Source of the DNA: JASFRS01 sp050114795
Lineage (GTDB): Bacteria; Pseudomonadota; Alphaproteobacteria; Sphingomonadales; CAKZYD01
Reading direction: 5' to 3'
Length of the DNA stretch: 10,047 nucleotides
Assembly: GCA_050114795.1 (NCBI GenBank)
Contig: JASFRS010000084.1
Location: forward strand, 1-10,047
How positions within the stretch are numbered: the first letter of the stretch is position 1; every line of letters begins with the position of its first letter. Position numbers and translations under genes: made by a program. Under the pieces are notes generated by a model. That model saw only the letters and a program-made list of their open reading frames with translations. It searched no databases and was not told the DNA's origin. Below, in pieces: positions 5,230-10,047 of this stretch.

Positions 5230-6484
5230 CTGCCTGACCCCAGCGAAATCAGGTGAGAAGCGCTGCACCCATTGTCAAAGTCCGCGCATTATTGCCCATG
5301 AAGAGCTTTTCAAACTGACCATCGCGCATCTTGATTGCGATGCATTCTATGCTTCAGTAGAAAAGCGGGACAATCCCGAGCTACAGGATAAACCGCTTAT
5401 TATAGGTGGCGGGCGCAGAGGTGTGGTCTCAACCGCCTGCTATCTTGCCCGTATACATGGCGTCCATTCAGCTATGCCGATGTATAAGGCGCTAAAGCTT
5501 TGCCCACGTGCCACCGTCTTACCGCCGGATATGGCGAAATACAGCGCCGTGAGCCGAGAGGTTCGCGCGATGATGCATCAGATCACGCCATTGGTAGAGC
5601 CCTTATCCATCGACGAAGCCTTTATGGATTTATCAGGCACTCAGCGCCTACATGGGCGCTCCCCGGCTGAAACTCTGGCCGCTCTTGCACGCCAAATTGA
5701 AGCCGAGATTGGGATTAGCGTTTCTATCGGCCTCAGCCATAATAAATTCCTCGCCAAAGTCGCTTCCGATATGGATAAACCTAGAGGCTTTGCCGTAATT
5801 GGTAAGGCAGAAACTCTACCATTTTTGAAAAACCAGCCTGTCTCTCTGATTTACGGTGTTGGCAAGGCTTTCAAAGCAAAGCTAGCGCGCGACGGCATCA
5901 CGACCATTGGTCAACTCCAGACCATATCTGAAGAAGATTTGTTCCGTCGTTACGGGCAGATTGGCCAACATGTGTCTCGCCTTGCAAAAGGGCAGGATAA
6001 TCGCTTAGTCAAACCGGATCGCCCAATCAAAAGTCAATCGACTGAAACCACATTTGATCAGGACATATCTGACCGAGCCGTTCTCGAAGCTACATTATGG
6101 CGTCTGTGCGAAAAATTATCTGCCCGGCTAAAAGCGGCAAAATTAAACTGCGCCACCATCACACTGAAATTAAAGACATCAAGCTTTCAAAGCATCACGC
6201 GCGCGGCCACCATGACGCAGCCTGACAACCATGCGGAAACCTTATTTCGTGAAGGGCAAAGGCTGCTCAAACCGCTTTGCGACGGCACGGCTTTTCGACT
6301 GATCGGCATTGGAGGTAGTCATTTTCGAGATCTGGACGACACACAACAAGTGCTGTTTACAGAGCAAAACGACGATAAAACGCTAAAGGCTGAGGACGCA
6401 CTTGATAAAATTCGTGCAAAATTCGGAACGGATGTCATTTCAAAAGGCCGTGGCTTAAAACCCTCAAAACGTGAAGAACGGTAA
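5192..6484 (+). CDS. dinB: DNA polymerase IV, Y family, with N-terminal four-cysteine knuckle
   Basis: This 430-residue protein is a translesion DNA polymerase. The palm motif HLDCDAFYASVE holds catalytic Asp48 (with Asp50) and the steric gate Tyr53. SIDEAFMD holds Asp141 and Glu142. A helix-hairpin-helix region (about 218-240) and a little-finger domain (about 285-380) follow. Ahead of the polymerase is a 40-residue extension with Cys11, Cys14, Cys25 and Cys28 in CxxC pairs, a likely zinc knuckle typical of the alphaproteobacterial DinB branch and absent from Escherichia coli Pol IV. A sliding-clamp motif candidate, QQVLF (385-389), is internal and is followed by about 40 residues ending in Lys/Arg-rich sequence. 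The ATG at 5192 overlaps the HAD gene by 38 bases and lacks a strong Shine-Dalgarno sequence, consistent with coupled translation. No LexA box was noticed upstream of the group. No terminator is visible after the stop. Confidence 0.95.
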   Translation: MALNKEIAAFCRDCLTPAKSGEKRCTHCQSPRIIAHEELFKLTIAHLDCDAFYASVEKRDNPELQDKPLIIGGGRRGVVSTACYLARIHGVHSAMPMYKALKLCPRATVLPPDMAKYSAVSREVRAMMHQITPLVEPLSIDEAFMDLSGTQRLHGRSPAETLAALARQIEAEIGISVSIGLSHNKFLAKVASDMDKPRGFAVIGKAETLPFLKNQPVSLIYGVGKAFKAKLARDGITTIGQLQTISEEDLFRRYGQIGQHVSRLAKGQDNRLVKPDRPIKSQSTETTFDQDISDRAVLEATLWRLCEKLSARLKAAKLNCATITLKLKTSSFQSITRAATMTQPDNHAETLFREGQRLLKPLCDGTAFRLIGIGGSHFRDLDDTQQVLFTEQNDDKTLKAEDALDKIRAKFGTDVISKGRGLKPSKREER

Positions 6485-6567
6485 AAGTCTCTTTGCTTGC
6501 ACAAACTTCTGACCTAATTTAACCCTCAACTTTAAATCTATTAATCGCCTTTTGTCAGGAGTACAGC

Positions 6568-7029
6568 ATGAGCGTCGAAGCCCGTCTTAAAGACCTTGGC
6601 CTCACATTACCAAAAGCCGCAGCTCCGGCTGCCAATTATGTTCCCTTTGTTGTGGATGGCGGGATTGTTCATATTTCTGGGCAATTACCTATGGGTCCGG
6701 AAGGTCTTGCCTATCAAGGCAAAGTCGGTGCTGAAATCAGCGAAGAAGACGCTGTAAAAGCGGCGCAACTCTGCGCACTTAATATCATTGCGCAACTGCG
6801 GGAGGCTTGTGGCGGTGATCTTGGTCGCGTGCGCCGCATCGTCCGCCTGGGTGGCTTTGTGAACTGCGTGGATGGCTTTGGGCAACAACCAGCGGTCATC
6901 AATGGCGCATCAGACCTGATGGTCGCCGCATTTGGTGACATCGGACGCCATGCCCGTGCAGCCGTGGGCACGAACGCCCTTCCCTTCAACGCTCCTGTTG
7001 AAATTGACGCTATAGCTTCAATTGAATAA
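6568..7029 (+). CDS. RidA/YjgF/YER057c/UK114 family protein
   Basis: This 153-residue protein belongs to the RidA-like family, trimeric cytoplasmic proteins that in the best-known members hydrolyse reactive enamines and imines. It begins MSVEARLKDLGLTLPKAAAPAANYVPFV, contains HISGQLPMGPEGL, and near the end has GRHARAAVGTNALP and VEIDAIA. Arg130 is placed like the carboxylate-binding Arg105 of E. coli RidA, and Glu145 like its Glu120. The protein is longer than classical RidA (about 128) and fits the roughly 150-residue YjgF-like subgroup common in alphaproteobacteria, whose substrate is not established. AGGAG lies 7 bases before the ATG. The 83-base gap after dinB is A/T-rich and holds a weak promoter candidate (TTGCAC at 6497-6502, TTAACC at 6519-6524). 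A GDPD gene starts 10 bases after its stop. Confidence 0.92.
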   Translation: MSVEARLKDLGLTLPKAAAPAANYVPFVVDGGIVHISGQLPMGPEGLAYQGKVGAEISEEDAVKAAQLCALNIIAQLREACGGDLGRVRRIVRLGGFVNCVDGFGQQPAVINGASDLMVAAFGDIGRHARAAVGTNALPFNAPVEIDAIASIE

Positions 7030-7039
7030 GGGCAGCCCC

Positions 7040-7801
7040 ATGGCGAATGAGGAAAGCTCCGGAACACCCAAGGTGGCACGCCAATGGTTGTTAGCACAGC
7101 CATTCGCTCATCGCGGCCTCCATAATTTAAAACGAGGAATTCCGGAAAACTCGCTCAAAGCCTTTTCCAAAGCTATCGAAAAAGGTGTGGGCATTGAATT
7201 GGACGCCCGCGTAGCCTCAGACGGTGTCGCTGTCGTCTTTCATGATGCAACATTGGAGCGCTTGAGCGACGGACAAGGTGTTTTGGCAGATCTCCCCTCT
7301 TTCGAAATTACGAAACATCGCATTTTGAATACTGATCAGCACATTCCGACCTTGAGAGATGTCTTAGATTTCATTCGGGGCCGCGTGCCGGTTTTGATTG
7401 AGATAAAAAGCGAAACACCCATTCGCAGGCGAATTATCTCTGCCGTGCGTCATGCCTTAGAAGGGTACCGAGGCCAGGTCGGCGTTATGTCTTTTGACCC
7501 TGAAGTCCCACGATGGTTTTCAGAACAGAATTTGCCTTGGAATTATGGGTTAGTTCTGACAAAACACAGCAAAACATTAGGTGGCCTTGTGACACGAATG
7601 CCTGTTGGCCAACAACTTACGGCTAAGAGGTCAAAGGCCCAATTTTTTGCCGTAGACGTCCGCGATTTGCCCTGCCGATTCATCAAGAAAATGCGCAAAG
7701 ATGGGTTTGTAACCTTATGCTGGACCGTCAAAAGCGAAGCAGATTTTGACCGCGCGCGCTCAAATGTGGACAATGTCATCTTTGAAAAATTCAACGGCTA
7801 G
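7040..7801 (+). CDS. Glycerophosphodiester phosphodiesterase family protein
   Basis: This 253-residue protein is a cytoplasmic GDPD-family TIM-barrel enzyme; family members cleave glycerophosphodiesters to glycerol 3-phosphate and an alcohol. The catalytic and metal residues are in order: His24-Arg25 (FAHRGLHN), Glu36-Asn37 (PENS), Glu53 and Asp55 (IELDAR), His68-Asp69 (VFHDATLERL), and Glu121-Lys123 (LIEIKSE). It has no signal peptide or membrane segment, so it is not the periplasmic GlpQ type and is closer to UgpQ-like proteins. I chose the ATG at 7040 because AAGGG lies 7 bases upstream; a TTG at 7022 would overlap the end of the RidA gene. It is 10 bases after the RidA gene and 9 bases before the DUF482 gene, so it is probably in one operon with both. 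The exact substrate is unknown. Confidence 0.93.
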   Translation: MANEESSGTPKVARQWLLAQPFAHRGLHNLKRGIPENSLKAFSKAIEKGVGIELDARVASDGVAVVFHDATLERLSDGQGVLADLPSFEITKHRILNTDQHIPTLRDVLDFIRGRVPVLIEIKSETPIRRRIISAVRHALEGYRGQVGVMSFDPEVPRWFSEQNLPWNYGLVLTKHSKTLGGLVTRMPVGQQLTAKRSKAQFFAVDVRDLPCRFIKKMRKDGFVTLCWTVKSEADFDRARSNVDNVIFEKFNG

Positions 7802-7810
7802 CATAGAGAA

Positions 7811-8956
7811 ATGACTGCCAGCACCTCTTATCAAGCTCGAATTCTGGATAGCGCCGACGCTCTCGGCAAAGAACAATGGAATGCTCTTGCAGGAACAGAC
7901 CATCCTTTTACGCGCTATGAATTCATACATGCTTTGGAAAATTCCGGCTCAGCAACGGCGGAGACGGGGTGGCAGCCCTGTCATATTATCATTGAAGACC
8001 ACCATCAAAATCCCAAGGCTTTGATGCCTGCTTATTTGAAAAGCCATAGCTATGGTGAATATGTCTTTGATCACAATTGGGCCCATGCATATGAACAGGC
8101 GGGCGGGCGCTATTACCCAAAACTCCAGATCAGTATTCCATTCACGCCTGCAACCGGTCCTCGGTTTTTGACTAAAGATGAAGAAGCTGCCCCCTTACTG
8201 ATTGAAGCAGCAAAAACGCTTTGCCTTAACAATGGTTTTTCTAGTTTGCATTGCACCTTTTTAAATGAAAAGGATTGCCGTATTGCGAAAAACGCAGGCC
8301 TCGCTATCCGCCATGATGAACAATTTCATTGGACGAATGATGGTTATCAGAACTTTGATGATTTTTTGGATGCCCTCGCCAGCCGCAAACGCAAAGCCAT
8401 ACGTAAGGAGCGTAAAACGGCTCTCGAAAATGACATCACCGTACAAATTTTAAACGGACAAGACATCACTGAAGCACATTGGGATGCCTTTTTCACATTT
8501 TACCAAGATACTGGCGCACGCAAATGGGGCACGCCTTATTTGACACGCTCTTTCTTCTCTCAAATCGGACAGAACATGGGTGAGCAGATTGTGCTCATAT
8601 TAGCTTATCGGGAAGGGCGACCCATTGCAGGAGCATTGAATTTTAAAGGCAAAACAACATTATATGGCCGTTATTGGGGTGCGATTGAGCACCATCCCTT
8701 TCTACACTTCGAGCTCTGCTATTATCAAGCCATAGACTATGCGATCCGCCATGGCCTCAGCCGTGTTGAGGCTGGCGCACAAGGCGCTCATAAGGTCGCA
8801 CGGGGCTATGCCCCCGTCGCCACTCGCTCAGCCCATTGGATGGCGAATGAAAGTTTCCATGACGCGGTACGCGAATTTGTGAGCGCGGAACGGGATGAGG
8901 TTGATTTTCAAATCAAACATCTCACCCGTCACACACCATTTAAGAAAAATCCCTAG
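7811..8956 (+). CDS. DUF482 (FemAB-like / GNAT fold) protein
   Basis: This 381-residue protein belongs to the DUF482 family, annotated as GNAT-like or FemAB-like because of two acyltransferase-like halves. Family marks are clear: FDHNWAHAYEQAGGRYYPKLQ (86-106), the segment IPFTPATGPR, QFHWTN (171-176), a basic SRKRKAIRKER helix (191-201), LYGRYWG (284-290), FELCYYQAIDYAI (300-312) and EAGAQGAHKVARGY (320-333). It is soluble, with no signal peptide. FemAB proteins add amino acids to peptidoglycan precursors from aminoacyl-tRNA, but for DUF482 the reaction is not established, so a transfer of an acyl or aminoacyl group is inference. The gene begins 9 bases after the GDPD gene, with only a weak purine-rich site, and is the last of the three-gene group. 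Its 3' end overlaps the opposite YeaQ-like gene by 17 bases. Confidence 0.9.
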   Translation: MTASTSYQARILDSADALGKEQWNALAGTDHPFTRYEFIHALENSGSATAETGWQPCHIIIEDHHQNPKALMPAYLKSHSYGEYVFDHNWAHAYEQAGGRYYPKLQISIPFTPATGPRFLTKDEEAAPLLIEAAKTLCLNNGFSSLHCTFLNEKDCRIAKNAGLAIRHDEQFHWTNDGYQNFDDFLDALASRKRKAIRKERKTALENDITVQILNGQDITEAHWDAFFTFYQDTGARKWGTPYLTRSFFSQIGQNMGEQIVLILAYREGRPIAGALNFKGKTTLYGRYWGAIEHHPFLHFELCYYQAIDYAIRHGLSRVEAGAQGAHKVARGYAPVATRSAHWMANESFHDAVREFVSAERDEVDFQIKHLTRHTPFKKNP

Positions 8957-9197
8957 GCTCTTTCTTAATCAGGCTGATAATCCACAATAAGAGCACTGCA
9001 CCTACTGTAGCAGTGACCACTGAGCCAATAAGTCCATTGACGGATAAGCCCAGCATGCGGAAAAGAAAACCACCTAGCACAGCACCGATAATGCCAACGA
9101 TAATATTCCCGATGACACCAAAACCTTCGCCTTTCATGATTTTACCTGCGAGAAAACCCGCCAAGGCGCCGATTAGCAGCCAAAGAATGATACCCAT
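8940..9197 (-). CDS. GlsB/YeaQ/YmgE family small membrane protein
   Basis: This is an 85-residue inner-membrane protein of the YeaQ/YmgE (transglycosylase-associated, GlsB) family. Three hydrophobic segments are seen at about 3-19, 28-50 and 55-77, with a conserved KGEGFGVIGNIIVGIIGAVLGGFLF stretch rich in glycine and a short basic tail (IKKEPRDFS). In other bacteria members are stress-responsive, but the molecular role is not known. The ATG at 9195-9197 has a strong AAGGGGGG site 6 bases upstream. A promoter candidate lies just ahead of it, so it may be transcribed independently of the DUF4010 gene 71 bases upstream. Its last 17 bases overlap the end of the opposite DUF482 gene, leaving no room for a terminator. 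Confidence 0.93.
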   Translation of the reverse strand: MGIILWLLIGALAGFLAGKIMKGEGFGVIGNIIVGIIGAVLGGFLFRMLGLSVNGLIGSVVTATVGAVLLLWIISLIKKEPRDFS

Positions 9198-9220
9198 TTG
9201 TTACCCCCCTTATGCCAAAT

Positions 9221-9248
9221 ATCTTATAAGCGCCTCAGTCTAAATCAA
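9221..9248 (-). promoter_or_regulatory. Possible promoter of the YeaQ-like gene
   Basis: Read on the minus strand, TTGATT (9243-9248) and TAAGAT (9221-9226) are separated by 16 bases, each matching 4 of 6 consensus positions; the overlapping TATAAG (9223-9228) is a better -10, but only 14 bases from the -35. Transcription would start about 10-17 bases before the start codon, just ahead of the Shine-Dalgarno sequence. The evidence is only the sequence match and position. Confidence 0.35.
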
Positions 9249-9268
9249 GATGCTACAGCAGAGCAAGC

Positions 9269-10047
9269 TTACAGGAGATGCAGTCCAATGAGGCTGGCAA
9301 AGCCAGCCAAGATCATAAAAAGAAAGCCGAATAGTAATTTACCAGGCATTGCGGTGCGCGCTATCGTAAAAGCGAGAACGCATTTGGCGATAGAATTGGC
9401 GACTGCCGCTGAAATAATGGCCATCACAGCCAGTTTCATTTCCAGGCCTGTTTGAACCATTTGGCTGGCGGAAATCGTCATGGCATCAACATCCATGATG
9501 CCTGTCACCCAAGCCAAAGTCAGAAGTCCTTTAGTCCCAAATTCTGCTTCAAGATAGCGGGCGCCCAGAATTACCAGGCCCAATCCCGCACCGAAAAGCA
9601 GAGCGACGGACAAATCAAAAGGATTATCAAGCTTATAATCCGGCGTATCGACCGTTTTTGATTTTCGCCCTGCTAGATAAACCCCAAAAACACCGGTGAG
9701 TATAGGGAAAAACAGCGCCGGCAGTAAAAGGCCATAAAGCGCTGGTGAAATCACAAGAGCAACAAATGCCATGCGTAAAAACATGACTGTAGAGGCTAAA
9801 AGTATGGCCGCCGACAACACGCCAGCTGAAGCCGGACGTATTCTTGCCTCCCTCGCAAATGCCAGCGTTATTGCTGTTGATGAAACCAAAGCGCCGAACC
9901 CGGCTGTTAACAACAGCCCCTGGCGTTCTCCAAACACGCGCACGGCGATATAGCCAGCGAAAGATAGGCCCGATATCAAAACCACCATCCACCAAATAAT
10001 ATAGGGGTTTAAAGCTTCATAAGGTCCATATCCCTGGTTCGGCAGCA
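9269..10047 (-). CDS. MgtC/SapB-DUF4010 family membrane protein, C-terminal part (5' end outside window)
   Basis: The minus-strand frame is open from the right edge to the TAA at 9269, about 258 residues, so the gene continues beyond 10047; the ATG at 9986-9988 is an internal methionine. The preceding codons give a stretch reading LPNQGYGPYEALNPYIIWW before MVVLISGLSFAGY, which is typical of the DUF4010 domain joined to an MgtC/SapB-like N-terminal domain not seen here. About eight hydrophobic segments cover the visible part, with few charged residues, as expected for an inner-membrane protein. A polar stretch near AGRKSKTVDTPDYKLDNPFD separates two bundles and GIMDVDAMTISASQM is a conserved-looking loop. 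MgtC-like proteins are linked to magnesium or phosphate stress, but the role of DUF4010 proteins is unknown. No terminator follows; the YeaQ-like gene lies 71 bases downstream. Confidence 0.9.
   Translation of the reverse strand, partial: LPNQGYGPYEALNPYIIWWMVVLISGLSFAGYIAVRVFGERQGLLLTAGFGALVSSTAITLAFAREARIRPASAGVLSAAILLASTVMFLRMAFVALVISPALYGLLLPALFFPILTGVFGVYLAGRKSKTVDTPDYKLDNPFDLSVALLFGAGLGLVILGARYLEAEFGTKGLLTLAWVTGIMDVDAMTISASQMVQTGLEMKLAVMAIISAAVANSIAKCVLAFTIARTAMPGKLLFGFLFMILAGFASLIGLHLL

Noticed and set aside
6519..6545. CtrA box before the RidA gene
   Set aside because: Several TTAA words occur, but their spacing is 9 or 5 bases, not 7, in a generally A/T-rich gap.
6714..7103. Minus-strand open frame opposite the RidA gene
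   Set aside because: A shadow of a clearly conserved gene, Pro/Arg/Ser-rich with no recognisable domain.
9013..9661. Plus-strand open frames opposite the YeaQ-like and DUF4010 genes
   Set aside because: Both minus-strand genes have clear family patterns; the plus frames are Pro/Ser-rich shadows.
1..10047. Insertion sequence, CRISPR array, tRNA, rRNA or phage genes
   Set aside because: No transposase, repeat-spacer pattern, cloverleaf-like sequence or phage-type gene was seen on either strand.

Overview
The window looks like a piece of an alphaproteobacterial chromosome, roughly half GC by eye. I infer this from gene content: an alphaproteobacterial-type DNA topoisomerase I C-terminus, a zinc-free 55-residue ribosomal protein L33, a DivK response regulator whose phosphoacceptor sits at Asp53, a DUF3572 protein, a DinB polymerase with an N-terminal four-cysteine knuckle, and a FemAB-like DUF482 protein behind a glycerophosphodiesterase. 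The genus cannot be determined from this stretch. No mobile element, tRNA, rRNA or CRISPR array is visible, and genes cover almost all of the window.

Layout. Positions 1-2963 (+): the 3' end of topA, then rnr (RNase R). Positions 2960-3289 (-): a small single-domain Hpt phosphotransfer protein that overlaps the end of rnr tail to tail. Positions 3290-3476: a divergent promoter region with a probable rpmG promoter and a leader hairpin. Positions 3477-3644 (+): rpmG, followed by a strong intrinsic terminator at 3669-3695 that probably also serves divK from the other side. Positions 3709-4074 (-): divK. Positions 4075-4257: a divergent control region with a near-match to the CtrA box and two GANTC sites. 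Positions 4258-6484 (+): a tightly packed group of DUF3572, a HAD-like hydrolase and dinB. Positions 6568-8956 (+): a second packed group of a RidA-family protein, a glycerophosphodiester phosphodiesterase and a FemAB/GNAT-like DUF482 protein. Positions 8940-9197 (-): a small GlsB/YeaQ/YmgE-type membrane protein. Positions 9269-10047 (-): the 3' part of an MgtC/SapB-DUF4010 membrane protein that runs off the window.

How the genes fit together. The left third joins DNA topology, RNA decay and ribosome genes to two phosphorelay parts (Hpt and DivK). From memory of other alphaproteobacteria, divK, rpmG, rnr and topA often lie together with the diguanylate cyclase gene pleD between divK and rpmG. 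Here pleD is absent from that place, and an Hpt gene sits between rnr and rpmG. The middle group links translesion DNA synthesis with an uncharacterised HAD hydrolase. The right group is a metabolite-damage, phosphodiester and aminoacyl/acyl-transfer-like cassette of unknown combined purpose. No obviously new defence or mobile system is present. The points most worth following are the Hpt gene beside divK, the missing pleD, the HAD-dinB overlap and the rpmG leader hairpin.
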